A stretch of 64,000 nucleotides of DNA from Vespa crabro (GCF_910589235.1 NW_025813595.1:4030001-4094000); one strand, 5' to 3'. Positions 44,040-58,730 are shown, counted from the stretch's first letter. Notes: a model not told the origin generated them from the sequence alone. Made by a program: numbers and translations.

Positions 44040-47000
44040 TTAACAACGATAATAATGATAATAAGTATAATAATAATAATGAAAATAACGATAATAAACA
44101 TATTAACGATAATAATAATAATAATAATAATAATAAGAATAATAATAATAACGTTAATTACGATAATAACGATAATAAATATAGTAATTATAACGCTAAT
44201 AGCAATATTAACGATAATAAAATTAATAATTTTAATAACGATAATAATAAAATTATTATTAATAACTATAATAAAAATTAAAACGATAAAAAAATAATAA
44301 CTTTAATAACGAAAATAATGATAATAACGATTATAATAACAACGACAATATCGATAATAGTATTAATAATAATAATCATAAAAACGATGTTTACGATTAT
44401 AATAATAACAATAATAAAGAAAAGAACGATTAATCTTTAATAACGATATTAATAATAACGATAATAACTATTATAATAATATTATTCAGGACCATAAAAC
44501 CAATAATAACGGTAATAAGTATAATAATAAATACGATAAAGTCAATTATATCCATAAGATTATAAACAATTTTAGCGATAATATCGATAATAATAATAAC
44601 AATATTAACAATAATATCAATAAAATTAATAACAATATTAACGATAATATCTATAAAGATAATAATAATAATAATAATAAAAGTAATAACGATAGAAGAG
44701 ATAACAAGAATGATAATAATAATAACGATAATAAGGATAATAACGTTAATAAAAATAATTATAATAAAGATAACAATAATATTGACGAAAGTAGCGATAA
44801 TAATATTTACATTAAGAAAGATAATTACGATAATAATGATATTAGCGATAAAAATTATAATAATGATAACAATAATGACGATAATAACGTAAATAATAAT
44901 AACAATAATAATGTTAATAATGATAATTACGATAATAATAATAAAAATAATAACGATTTCAAAGACAATTTCGATAGTAACGATAATAATAATTATAATA
45001 ACGAGAATAACGATATTAACAATAACAATAATAGCGATATTAATGATAATATTGATGATAATATTAGAAATTATAACGATAACTAACGACAATAACGATA
45101 GTAAAGATAATAATATCTATAATAACGATAATTACAATAATTATAATAGTAACGATAATAATAATAATAATAATATCGATAAAGACAATAACAATAATAA
45201 CGGTAATAATAATAATAATAAGGATAATTACGATAATAACGATAATAATATTAACAATAATAAGGATAATAACGACATTCACGATAATAAATACAATAAT
45301 TATAACTATAACAACGATAATAAAAATAATAACGATAATAACGATAATAACGATAATAATAAATATAGTAATAATAACAATAATAACGACAATAACGATA
45401 ATAATGATAATAATGATAATAGTAATAAAAACGATAATAATAAAAATTATAATATTAACGATAATAACGATAATAGTACATGTAAGAATAATACTAATAA
45501 CTATAATAACGAAAATAACGATAATAATTATAATAACGATTAAAATAACAACGATAATACCGATAATGGTATTATTAATAATAACGATAATAACGATATT
45601 TACGATAATAATAATAACAATAATATAGAAAAGAATGATATTATCAATAATAACAATATTAATATTAACGATATTAACTATAATACCGATGAAACGATAA
45701 TAATAATATCAATATTATCGATAATAATGATAATAATAATAATGATAATAGCAATAATAACGATAATAAAGATATTAACGATAATAATGATAATGATAAT
45801 AATGATAATAATAATAATAATAATATCAAAAATAACAATAATTACCATAATGACTATAATGACGATAATAATAATAACGATAATGACGATGATAATAATA
45901 TCTATAATAAAGTTAATAACTATAAAAATAATAATAATAATAACGATAATAACGATATCAATGATAATAACGATAATAGCGATAATAATGATAATTATAA
46001 TAACGATATTAACAACAATAATAATAATAATAATAGCGTTAAGAGGGATAATAAGTACGTCACAGATAATAATAATAACAATAATATTAATAAAATCGAT
46101 AATAACGATAATAATAATAAAAATAAGGACGATTTTAACGATTTTACGATAATAGCAATAGCGATAATAAAGATAAAACTCTTAACAATAATAACCATAT
46201 TAAAGATTTTAACGATAAACATAACAAGGATATTAACGATTTTAACGATAATAATGATAATAATAATAATAATAATAACATTAATAAAGTTAATAGCGTA
46301 AATAACGATAATAGCGATAATTATGAAATTAATAATAATAATAATATCGATAATAATGATTATAACGATAATAACTATATTAACTATAAAAACGACAATA
46401 ATATTAATAATAATAATGAAAATAATAATACCGTTAATGACGATAATAGCGATAATAGTAGTAGATGCAATATCAATAATAACAATAATATCGATATAAA
46501 GATAATAACGATAATAATATTACCGATTATAACGAAAATAGTAATAATAATAATAGCGATAATAACGATAATAACGACAATAACGATAATAATGATAATA
46601 ATAATAATAATTATAATAATAATAATAATAATAATAGTTTTAAAAATAATAACATTAATAACGATGATAATAATAACGTTCATAAAGTTAATAATAAAAA
46701 TGATATTAAAGATAATAACGGTAATAACAATACTAACGTTAATAGCGATAATTATAATATCGATATTAATGATAATATCGGTAATAATTGTAACAACATT
46801 AACAATAAAAAGGATAATAATAATAACAACAAAAACATTATTAACGATATTAACTATAATAAAATTTATAATAATAACGACAATGACGATAATAATGATA
46901 ATAATAGATGTAATAATAACAATATTAAGAGTATTAAATATAACAATGATTATAATGAGAATAGTTGTAGTAATAATAGCAGTAATAACAATAATAACGA

Positions 47001-47654
47001 TAATAACGATTATAACAATGTTAGCGATAATAATATTGACGATAATAACGATAATAGCCATAATAATATTAATAATAATAATAAAGATAACAACGCTATT
47101 AACGATAATAATGACAGTAATAATAATAATAATAACGAAGACAACGTTAACAATGATAATACCGATAATAACGATAATATCAAAAATAATAATAGTATTA
47201 ATTACGATAATGACGATATTAACGATAATAATATTAGTAATAATAACAATAATAGTAATAATAAAAATAATAATAATATCATTAATATCGATAATAACGG
47301 TAATAATAATAACAATATCAACGATAATATCCATAATAATAATAACAATATTAAAGATAATATCGATAATAATAATAATTATAATAAAAACAGTAATATC
47401 GACAATAAAGATAATAACCTTAATAATAATAAGGATTATAATGATAATAACGAAAATAACGTTATTAACGATTATAATAATAACGCTAATAACGATAATA
47501 ATGATAATAATATTCTTAATAATAACGATATTACGATTATAATGGAAATAACAATAATAACAATATCGATAATAACGAAAATAACGGTAATAACGATAAT
47601 AATAATATTAGTAATAGTAGTAATAATAAAAATGATAATTACGATAATAACGAT
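42201..47654 (+). repeat. Array with few recognised partners
   Basis: About 5.4 kb of ordinary array. Recognised pieces are 43610-43760 (resembles 22747 onward) and 45715-45850 (partner of 16130-16260). The stretch 46030-46075 has a less regular word, gataataagtacgtcacaga. No gene-like sequence seen. Confidence 0.6.
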
Positions 47655-48080
47655 AATATTAATAGATATAATAACATTATAACAATAATTACGATAGAAA
47701 CGATAAATAAGATATCCATAATAACGATAATAAAGACAATAATAATAACAATAATAAAATTGATAATAACTATAATAACGATAGTAAACATGAAGACGGC
47801 AATGATGATAATAATTATAACGATAGTAACGATAATATCGATAATCATTATATTAAGAAGAGCGATAATAACGTGAATAGTAATAACTATAAATTCGATA
47901 ATAACGATATTAATGAAAATAACTATAATAATAATATTAAATAATACACTAATACGGATAATAACAATAACAATAATAACAATAATACGATTATTACGAT
48001 AATAACGATAATAATAAGATTAATAGTAATATCGATAATAAGGATAATTACGAAAATAACGGTAAAATGATAATAACTAT
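47655..48080 (+). repeat. V unit without M, joined to a 22-kb-repeat relative
   Basis: A V unit (gatatccataataacgat, 47711) is followed not by M but by agagcgataataacgtgaat (near 47858) and then words like those at 7275-7460, including acgaaaataacggtaaaatg near 48049. The order resembles 57015-57110, about 9.2 kb away. Confidence 0.65.
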
Positions 48081-48279
48081 AATAACGACAATATTAATAA
48101 TTATAATAACGATAATAAATATAATAGCGATAATAATAATAACAACATCAAAGATAATACCGATATTAACAATAATAACGATAATACAGATAATAATAAT
48201 AATAAATATAATGAAAATAATAATTATAACAATAATAACAATAATAAAGATAATAACGTAATAACGATAATAATAATAA

Positions 48280-49330
48280 GATTTATGAAGATATTAGCTA
48301 TAATAACGATAATAACGATAATAATTGTAATATTAACAATAATAACAATAATAACAATAATCGCGGTAATTACAATATTAACGATAATAACGATAATAAT
48401 AATAACAATAATAACGATAATATCGAAAATAACGTTAATTACGATAATAATAATTACAATTGTAGCGATAATATCGATAAGAAAGATAATAATATTAATA
48501 ATAATATCAATGACAACGATTATAACGCTAATTATTAAAAGATCATACCTAAAATAAGGATAATAATGATAGGAACGTTAATTATAATAACAATAATAAT
48601 TATAATGATAATAACGAAAAAATAATAATAATAAGACCTATAAGAACGATAATATAGATAATAATAGTAGTAATAATAACAATATTAGCAAAATTAACGA
48701 TAATAACGATAACAATATTAACGATAATAACGTTAGTTATAACAATATTAATAACAATAATAACGATAATAAAGATAACAATAATAATCAATAACGATAA
48801 TTACGATAATAACGTTAATAATAAGAATAATAATTATAATAATAATAACTATAAAAACGATAATAACCATAATAACGAAAATAACAATGATAGCGATAAT
48901 AATAATAATAATAATAATAATATTAACGAAAATAGCGGTAATAACGGTAAGAACGATAAAAATAGTAGTAAAAATATACGTAACAACCATAATAAGTATA
49001 ATAACATTCAAGTAAATAACGATAATAAAGACAATAATATTAATAATTTTAACGATAATAATGATAATAACGATAATAATTGAATCGAAAAGAACGACAA
49101 TAATAATAATAATAATAACGTTGATAAGGATAATAACGATATCATAGGTAATAATAATAACAAAAATATAGATAATAACGATAATAACGATAATAACGAC
49201 ATTTAATATAATAATAATAACGATAATATCGATAATAATAATAACGATAATGACGACAAAAGTAATAATAATATTAATGGTAATAACGATAATAATGATA
49301 ATATCGATAACATCGATAATAATAATAACA
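48280..49330 (+). repeat. Block J, copy 1 (9.4-kb spacing)
   Basis: Matches 57660-58730. Anchors acctaaaataagg at 48547 and 57931 (offset 9,384) and acatttaatataataataat at 49199 and 58591 (offset 9,392). The offset changes by only 8 bases over 650, making this one of the least disturbed pairs. Confidence 0.85.
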
Positions 49331-49889
49331 ACATTAAAAATAATATCATTAAAAACGATGATAATCATAGTAATAATAATAACAACAATAATAATAGTAA
49401 TAATAATAATAACATTAATAACGATAATAACCATAATAACGATTCTAGCGATATTAATTATAATAATTATAACAAAAATAACGTCAATAACTATAATTAT
49501 GATAAAAATAATCATAAAAATATCGATAATAGTGATTATAACGATAATAAATATAAAAACGTCAATAATATTGATAATAATAATGAAAATAATAATAAAG
49601 TCGATGACGATATTAGCGATAATAGTAGGAGTAGTAATATCAATAATAACAATAATAATAATAAAAAAGATAATAACGATAATTATATTTACGATTATAA
49701 TAAAAATAGTAATAATAATAATAAAGATTATACCGATAATAACGATAATAACGATAAGAACAATAATAATAATAATAATAATAATAATAACGATAATATA
49801 CATATTAACGATGATAATAATAATAATAATAAAGATAATAACGATATTTTCGATAATAACGAAAATAACGCTAATAACTTTAATAACGA

Positions 49890-50430
49890 TAATGACGATA
49901 GTAACGATTATAATAATAACGATAATAACGATAATAGTAGTAATATTATTAATTTTAATAACGATATTTACAATAATAATTATAATAAAAATAAAGATAA
50001 CAACGATAGTAACAATAATAACGATAATAATATAGCAATATTAATAATAATATTGAAAATTAAAATAATAATAATAGCAATAATAACGATATTAACGGTA
50101 ATAACGATAATAATAAAACAACATTAATAACGATATTAAAGAAAATAGTAATAACAATAGTAACGAAAATAACGATAACAACATTAATAATAATAATAAT
50201 AATATCGAAAGTAATTAAAATAACGGTGACAACTATAATATTAATAACAATAATAACGATAATAACGATAATAACTATAGAAATAATACTAATAATAACG
50301 ATAATAACGATATTAATGGCAATATCGATAATAACAGTAATATTAATAGTCATATTGAGGATAATAACGATAATAACGTTTATAACGATAATAATAATAA
50401 CAATAACATTGATAATAACGACAATAATCA
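49890..50430 (+). repeat. L-S composite, diverged copy
   Basis: A weak L unit (aatagtagtaatatta, 49934) and an S unit (aacggtgacaactataata, gtgac at 50226) in the usual order, 292 bases apart, the shortest spacing of the four L-S pairs. Confidence 0.65.
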
Positions 50431-50569
50431 TAATAACTGTAATAATAATTACAAAAATAACTATTAAAACGGAAATAACAATAATAATAATAACAAAAAT
50501 GACGATAAAACTGTAATAATGATAAGAATAATAATAATAATGACGATAATAGCGGTAAGAACGCGTAAT

Positions 50570-52040
50570 AATAAATACAATAGTAACAATAGTAATAATA
50601 GCAATAATAACGATGGTAACAAAATGGAAGATAATGGTAATAATATTAATTACGAAAATAAGGATAATAACGATACTAACCATATAAATAATATAAATAA
50701 CAATAATATTATAATAATAACATAAATAATAACGATAATAAATATTATAACGTTAAAAATACAAGTAATAATATTATTATTAAAGATAATTAAGATAAGA
50801 ACGATAATAATAATCATAATAATAACAATAATAATAATAACAATAATATCCAAAGTAGTAATAACGATAATATCGATAATAATGTCAATAAAGATAAGAA
50901 TAATAATAATAACTATAATAACAATAATAACGATAGTAATAATTACGAAAATAATAATAAAAGCGGTAATAATAATAACAATAATAACGATAATAGTGAT
51001 AACAATGATAACGATAATAAAGATAATATCGATAATACTAACAACAATATTAACGAGAGTAACCTTAATAATAATAATAGTAAAAACTATAAAAACGATA
51101 ATAACGATAATAAAGATAATAATACTAATGATATTAACGATAATAGTAATAATTATTATAACGATAAGAACGACAATAAAGGTAATAATAAAAATAATAA
51201 TAACGAAAATAAGGATAATAACGATTATAATAATAATAATAATAACGAAAATAATGATAATAACGATAACAACGAAAATAATAATAACAATAATAGCGAT
51301 AATAACGATTTTAACGATAATAAGGATAATAATAATAATTAAAATAACGATAGAAACGGTAAAAACGATAATAACGAAGATAACGATGATAACAATATTA
51401 ACGATAATGATAATAAACAGAATAACGATGATAACGGTAATATCGATAATAATAAAAATAATAATAATAATAATGATCGTAACGATAATAAAGATAATAA
51501 TAGCAGTAATAGTAACAATAATCATAGTAATAACTGTAATAAAGATAATATCGATAATAATAAAATTGACAAAGTTGATAGAAATGATAATAATAGCGAT
51601 AATAACCATAATTACGTTAATAATAATAACAATAATAAAGATAATACCGATATTGACATTAATAACAATGATAATAGTAGCAACAATAACGATAATTAAG
51701 AAAATAAAAATGATAATAAAAACGATACTAAGGATAAGAACGATATCATCAATAATATTAATAAGAAAAATAAAGATAATATCGATTATATTAATAAAAA
51801 TATTAACAATTATATAGATAATTATAATAATAATATTAACAATAATAACGATAATAACAATATTAACGATAATAAGGATAATAAAAATGACGATATTTAC
51901 GAATATAACGATAAAAGAAATATTAATTATACCAATAATAAGGATAATAAAGATATCGTCGATAATAATAATAACATTAATAATGATAATATTGATATTA
52001 ATATTATCAATTTTAAAGATATTAAGGATAAGTTTAATAA
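50570..52040 (+). repeat. Block D-E, copy 3, with the ATGGAAG landmark
   Basis: Starts with cgatggtaacaaaatggaag (50611, partner 8157) and contains gagagtaacc (51055), taaggataagaacgatatca (51729) and caattatatagataatta (near 51807). The match ends near 52040, about 180 bases before the inverted patch. Confidence 0.8.
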
Positions 52041-52220
52041 TATTAATACCGATAATAACGATAATAACAATAATAATAATAGTAATAATTACGATAATGA
52101 CGAAATTAACGATAATAAGTATAATAAAAATAACAATAAATACGATAATAACACTTATAATACTAATAACGACATTAATATATATAAAAATAACATTAAT
52201 ACTGAAAATAACATTAATAC

Positions 52221-52258
52221 TAATAATAATCGTATTATCCTTAATACGATTATTATTA
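52221..52258. repeat. 17-base inverted repeat at the polarity switch
   Basis: Arms 52221-52237 and 52242-52258 pair perfectly around the loop TCCT. The arms contain taatcgtatta. The switch from A-rich to T-rich DNA lies in the loop, so the junction is a perfect hairpin. It could form when a broken or nicked end folds back during repair or replication; that mechanism is inferred. Confidence 0.85.
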
Positions 52259-52943
52259 TTATCGTTATTATCGTTATTATTGTTATAAATATTATAGGTG
52301 TCACCGTTATTATACTTACATTCGCTATTAATATTATTATTATTATTAATGCTGTTATCGTTGTATCCGTTACAATTGTTATTACTATTTTCGTTAACAT
52401 TGTTATTATTGTTGTTTTTATTACCGTTATTATCGTTATTATTGTTATTATTTTTATTATCATTATTACCGTTAGTATCATTATAAACGTTATTATTATT
52501 ACTATTATAAACAACGTTATCATTATTATTGTTACTTACAATAATAATATTATTATTAATATCGTTATTATCGTTATTATTATAGTTGCTATTTTCGTTA
52601 GGAACGTTATTATTGTTATGATTACAATTATTAATATCGAAATTATCGTAAATATTGTTATTAATATTATCGACATTATCGTTATTATCGTTATTATTAT
52701 TGTCGTTATTATCGTTAATAGTATTATCGCTATTATCGTTATTATCGACTCTATCGTTATTATTGCTATTACTACTATTATTTTTATTATCGTAATTATC
52801 GTTATTATCGTCAATATTGTTATTATCTTTATTGTTATTAGTTTTACGATCATTATTATCATAATTATCGTTATCATTATTATTAATAATATCGATATTA
52901 TCGTTAATATTATTATCGCTATTATTTTTATAATCGATGTTTA
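52238..52943 (-). repeat. Inverted array segment, about 0.7 kb
   Basis: Here the plus strand is T-rich (row 52261-52320: 28T, 18A) and made of TTATTATCG words, the reverse complement of the rest of the window. Read on the minus strand, 52597-52677 matches 54874-54960 (shared tcgatattaataattgtaa-like words), and 52285-52420 matches the S family near 19430-19550, with the gtgac core complementary to 52300-52304. It is the only large segment in this orientation. The right edge is less sharp and lies near a ten-base palindrome, attatataat (52944-52953). Confidence 0.9.
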
Positions 52944-52953
52944 ATTATATAAT

Positions 52954-53925
52954 AATAGTAGTAACAACAACGATAATAGTAGGAATAATAACAATAATAA
53001 CAATTATAGCTATAATAATGTTATTACCGATAATAACGATAATTATAATATTCATAGTAACTATAATAAGGATATTATCCATATTAATAATAACTATAAT
53101 AACGATAATAACGGTAATAACAATTATAATAGAAGTATTAATAACAATATAAAGAATAATAACAATAAAAACAATAATACCAATAAAAATAGTAGTAATA
53201 AAAATAGTAATATTTATAATAACGATAAAAACGATTTTAACGATAATAATAATGACGATAATTAGGATAATATCGATAATAATAATAACAATATTAACGA
53301 TAATAACGATTATAATAATAAATTAATAACAATAATTACACAAATAACGATTATAACGATAATAATAATAGTAATAATAACCATAATAAAGATAATAACG
53401 ACACAATAATAATAATAATAACTATAATAACGGTATTAACGATAGAAATAATAGAAAAATGACAATAATATCAATAGTAATGTGTCAAAAAGATAATAAA
53501 GATAGTATCGTTAATAATAATAACGATAATAATGATAATAGCGATAAAAAAAATAACGATAATAACGATAATATTGACAATATTAAAGATAATAATGATA
53601 ATAACGTTAAAACGATAATAATTATCATAATTATAGTAGCAGTAACGTTAATAACGACATTAAAAATAAAAATAATAATGATAATATAGATAATAATAAT
53701 AAAATTCATAACATTAATAACGTTAATAATGATAATAACGGTAAAAATAGTAAAATTGATAACTCTAATAAAGATATAATATTATTAATATTAACGATAA
53801 TAACGATTACAAAGGAAATAATAATAATATCAAAATAGAAAGTAACGATAATAACGGTAAAAACGATAATAATAATAGTAATAATACTAGTAATAATAAT
53901 AACGGTAATTACGATAATAACAATA
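52954..53925 (+). repeat. Array after the inversion, ATTACCG and T units
   Basis: Normal polarity resumes. Bases 52960-53085 match 19940-20060 and 59078-59250 through the words gttattaccgataata and attcatagtaactata. A T-family unit lies at about 53500-53690. No gene-like sequence seen. Confidence 0.7.
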
Positions 53926-54420
53926 ATAATAATAGTTACAATAGCATTTTAACAATAATAACGACAACAACGATAATAACGATATCTATAATAACGATAA
54001 TAAAGACAATAATAAAAACAATAATAATATCGTTTATAACATTAATAACGATGATAACCATAATGACGGTAATAACGATAATATCGATATTAATAATAAT
54101 AATAATAACAGTAATATCGAAAATAACGATAATAACGAAAGTAATAATAATAATAATAATAACAATAATAATAATAATATCCGTAATTCAGATAATGACG
54201 CCAATAATAATAATTATAATAATATTAGTAATAATAACGATAATGACGATAATAATAATAGTATTAATAACAATATTAAAAATAATAACGATAATAACGA
54301 TAATAACGATATTAATAATAATAATAACGACATTATAACTATAATAAATATAATAACGATATGTTATTAACGTTAAAGACGACAATAGTAGAAACAATAA
54401 TAACGATATTATCGAAAATA
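53925..54420 (+). repeat. V-M composite element, copy 3
   Basis: V variant gatatctataataacgat at 53981, M variant gatatgttattaacgtt at 54361, followed by a GACGACAATAGTAG word. The V-M spacing of 380 is close to the first copy (396). Confidence 0.65.
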
Positions 54421-55784
54421 ACGATAATAACAATAATAATAATAACAGTAAAAACGATAATAACGATATTGCGATTAATAATAATAATAATAGTAATATT
54501 ATTATAAGATAAAATAATAATAAGATAAAATAATAATAATATTAACGATTACAACGAAAATAATGATAATAATAGTAGTAATAATAACAGTAATAACAAT
54601 AATAACTATAATAAAGAAAATAACGGTAATTACAATAATAATTATAAGAATAATCTATTTAACATTGATACTAACGTTAATAACGATAATATTAATAACA
54701 TTAATAACGATAATAACGATTATAATAATGAGAAAGATAATAGTATTAATAATAATAACAATATTAAAAATAATATGTATAATAACGATAATAATGACAA
54801 TAATAGTAGTAATAATGACAGTAATAACAATAATAGTAATAAAAACGATTTTAACGAAAATAATAATAACGATAATAACGATAATATCGATAATATTAAT
54901 AACAATATTTAACGTAATTTCGATATAAATAATTGTAACAATAACAATATTAACGTTCATAACGATAATAGCGACTATAACAATAACGATAATGACGACT
55001 TTAATAATAATAATAATATTATGTTTAGTAACAATAATAATAATAACGATATTTACAATAGTAATAATAATAACGATTATAACGATACTAAGGATAATAT
55101 TGATAATAACGATAATACCGATAATAACGACAATAAAGATAATCATTATAACGATAATAACGATAATAATAATAATAATAATGACGCTAATAAAGTTAGT
55201 AACTACAATAATAAAAATAATAATAAAAATAATAACGATAATAAGGATAAAACCAATAATAATTTCAGTAATAATAATAATAATTTCAATAATAACGATA
55301 ATAACGATAATAATAATAACAATAAAATCGATAATATCGTTAATAATAGGATTAATAACAACAAAATTAGGAATAATATATATAGTAACGATAATAACGG
55401 TAATAATGGTAGAAGCAATAACAGAAATAACAATAATAACGATAATATTGATAATAGTAATATTAATAATAACAATGATAAAGATAATATCGATAATAAT
55501 AATAATTATAATAATAACACTAATATCGACAATAAAGATAATATCATTAATAATAATAACGATTATAATGACAATAAAGAAAATTACGATAATAACGATT
55601 ATAATAATAACGCTAATAACGATAATAAAGACAATAATATTATTAATAATAACGATACAAACGATTATAATGGAAATAACAATAATAACAATATCGATAA
55701 TAACGAAAATAACGCAAATAACGATAATAATAATAGTAGTAATAGTAGTAATAATAAATATGATAATTACGATAATAACGATAA
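54421..55784 (+). repeat. Array with the direct partner of the inversion
   Basis: Bases 54870-55060 are a plus-strand match to the minus strand of the inverted patch, with caatatttaacgtaatttcg (near 54903) and aattgtaac. A less repetitive stretch at 55375-55420 has atatatagtaacg and ggtagaagcaataacag. No gene-like sequence seen. Confidence 0.65.
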
Positions 55785-56480
55785 TAATAATAGATATAAT
55801 AACATTATGACAATAATAACGGTAAAAACCCTAATTAAGATATCCATGATAACGATCATAAAAACAATAATAATAACAATAATGAAATTGATAATAATTA
55901 TAATAACGATAATAAACATGACGACGACAATGAAGATAATAATAATTACGATAATGACGATAATATCGATAATAATAATAATAATAACGACGTTAATAAC
56001 AACAATAAATTTATTAACGATATGGTAGTAACGATAAAGGCGGCAATAGTAGTAATAGTAATAACGATAATAACGATAATAATGATAATAACGGCAATAA
56101 AACTAATTAAATAAAGATAATAACGATATTCTCGAAATTAATGATTAAATTAAAGTTATAAGAATAATAATAATAACAACAATAACATCGATAATAAGGA
56201 TAATAAACCTAATAACAGTAACGATAATGCGACCTTAATAATAACAATAATAATAACGATAATAACGATAACAACAATAATAACGATAATAACTATATTA
56301 ACGATATCAATAATAACTAAAAGAACGTTAATTTCGATAGTAATAATAGCAATATAAAAGATAATAACGATAATAATAATAATATTATAGACATTAATAA
56401 CTATAATAAAGGTAATATAGATATGGTATAGGCGATTGAAACGACAATATTAGTAATAGTAATAACGATAATAATGATAA
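55785..56480 (+). repeat. V-M composite copy 4 and an extra M
   Basis: V unit gatatccatgataacgat at 55839, M at 56022 (gatatggtagtaacgat, then a GGCGGCAATAGTAG word). A further M-like unit at 56423 (atatggtataggcgattg) follows about 400 bases later without V. The GGCGGC word is the most G/C-rich spot that I noticed. Confidence 0.7.
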
Positions 56481-57659
56481 TAATAACAACAATAACAATA
56501 ATAATAAAGATAGTACAGAAATAATCGAAAATAACGTTAATAACAATCATAATAATAACAATAATAATGATAATAACGATAATAGCTATTATAACGATAA
56601 TAAAGACAGTAATAATAATAATAATAATAGTAATATTAACTATTACAACAGAAATAATGATTAGTAATAATAACAAATATAACAATAATAACGCTAATAA
56701 AGAAAATAACGTTAATATCGACAATAATAATAACAACATTAACTATAATAACAATTATAGTAATAATAATAATAACGATAATAAAGGTAATAAAATAATA
56801 ATTCTAATAAATGTAACAAAAATAATCACCCCAATAATAACAATCATAACGGTTATGACAAGAATAATATTTATAATAATAATGAAAATAATGATAATAA
56901 CGATCTAATCGATAATAATAAATACAATATTAACCATAATAACTATAATAATGGTAATAATAATAATAAATATAACGATAATAACGATAATATCGATAAT
57001 AATAATATTAACAAGAGCGTGAATAGTGATAACAACAAACTCCATAACAAAGATATTAATGAAAATAACTATAATAATAATATTAAATTATACACTAATA
57101 CGGAAAATAACAGTAATAATAATAACAATAATACGATTATTACGATAATAACGATAATAATAATAATAATAATAATGATAATAACGATAATAGCGATTAT
57201 AACGATATTAAAGACTGTAATAATCATAATAATAATAAAAGTAATATTAACGATTAAAATGAAAATAATGATAATAATAGTAGTATTAGTAACAATAATA
57301 ACAATAATAACGATAATAAAGATAATAACGATAATTATGATAATAACAAACATACTAATAACGATAATAACGATAATAGTAGAATTAATAATAACGATAG
57401 TAATAATAATAATAATAATAATAATGACGATATTAACGATAATAACGATTATAGTAATAACGATATTAACGACAATAATAATAATAATAATAACGACAAT
57501 AAATATAATTGCGATAATAATAATAACAACAATATAGATAATAACGATATTAACAATAATAATGATAATAATGATAATAATAATAATAAAGATAATGAAA
57601 ATAGTAATTATAACAATAATAACATTAATAAAGATAATGACGTAATAACGATAATAATA
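56481..57659 (+). repeat. Rearranged relative of 6.84-7.35 kb
   Basis: Holds cggttatgac (56850), agagcgtgaatag (near 57013), tagcgattat (57191) and the following GACTGTAA word. In the 7-kb and 29-kb copies tagcgattat comes before cggttatgag; here it comes about 340 bases after, so this copy has been shuffled. Confidence 0.7.
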
Positions 57660-58730
57660 GTAAAATTTATGAAGATATTAGCAACAATATTGATAATAAC
57701 GATAATAATAGTAATATTAACAATAATAACAATAATAACAATTATAGCGGTAATTACAATAATAACGATAATAACGATAATAATAATAACAATAATAACA
57801 ATAATATCGACAATAACGATAATTATGATAATAATAATAACAATTATAGCGATAATAACGATAAGAATGATAATAATATTAATAATAATATCAATGACAA
57901 CGATTATAACGCTAATTATGATAAGTTTATACCTAAAATAAGGATAATAATGATAAGAACGATAATTATAATAACAATAATAACAATTTTAATGGTAATA
58001 ACGAAAAAATAATAATAATAAGACCTATTAGAACGATAATATAGATAATAATAGTAGTAATAATAACAATATTAGCAAAAATAACGATAATAACGATAAC
58101 AATATTAACGATAATAAAGTTAGTTATAACAATATTGATAACAGTAATAACGATAATAAAGATAACAATAATAATCAATAACGATATTACGATAATAACG
58201 TTAATAATAAGAATAATAATTATAATAATAATAACTATAAAAACGATAATAACCGTAATAACGAAAATAACGATAATAGCGATAATAATAATAATAATAA
58301 TAATAATAATATTAACGTAAATAGCGATAATAACGGTAAGAACGATATAAATAGTAGTAAAAATAAACGTAATAACTATAATAAAAATAATAACATTAAA
58401 ATAAATAATGATAATAATGCCAATAATATTAATAATAATAACAATAATAATTATAATAACGATAATAATTATATCGAAAATAACGACAATAATAATAATA
58501 ATAATAATAACGTTGATAATGATAATAACGATAACATAGGTAATAATAATAACAAAAATATAGATAATAACGTTAATAACGATAAAAACGACATTTAATA
58601 TAATAATAATAACGATAATATCGATAATAATAATAACGATGATGACGACAAAAATAATAATAATATTATTGGTAATAACGATAATAATGATAATATCGAT
58701 AATAATTATAGCGGAATTGACGACGATAAT
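57660..58730 (+). repeat. Block J, copy 2
   Basis: Partner of 48280-49330 at 9,384 to 9,392 bases. Includes acctaaaataagg at 57931 and acatttaatataataataat at 58591. Confidence 0.85.

Noticed and set aside
52221..52258. Bacterial-type transcription terminator hairpin
   Set aside because: The stem is almost pure A/T with no G/C-rich core, no gene lies upstream, and T-rich sequence follows simply because the array is inverted.
52298..52944. Leu/Ser- and Ile/Val-rich plus-strand frames as a gene of opposite orientation
   Set aside because: They arise only because the array is inverted there; the sequence matches non-coding copies on the other strand.
55021..56028. A 335-codon Asn-rich frame that could be read as a Dictyostelium- or Plasmodium-like low-complexity protein
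   Set aside because: Asn-rich tracts in those organisms are embedded in proteins with recognisable domains. Here the chain is wholly repetitive, flips to Ile/Thr reading at a phase break, and other frames are equally open.
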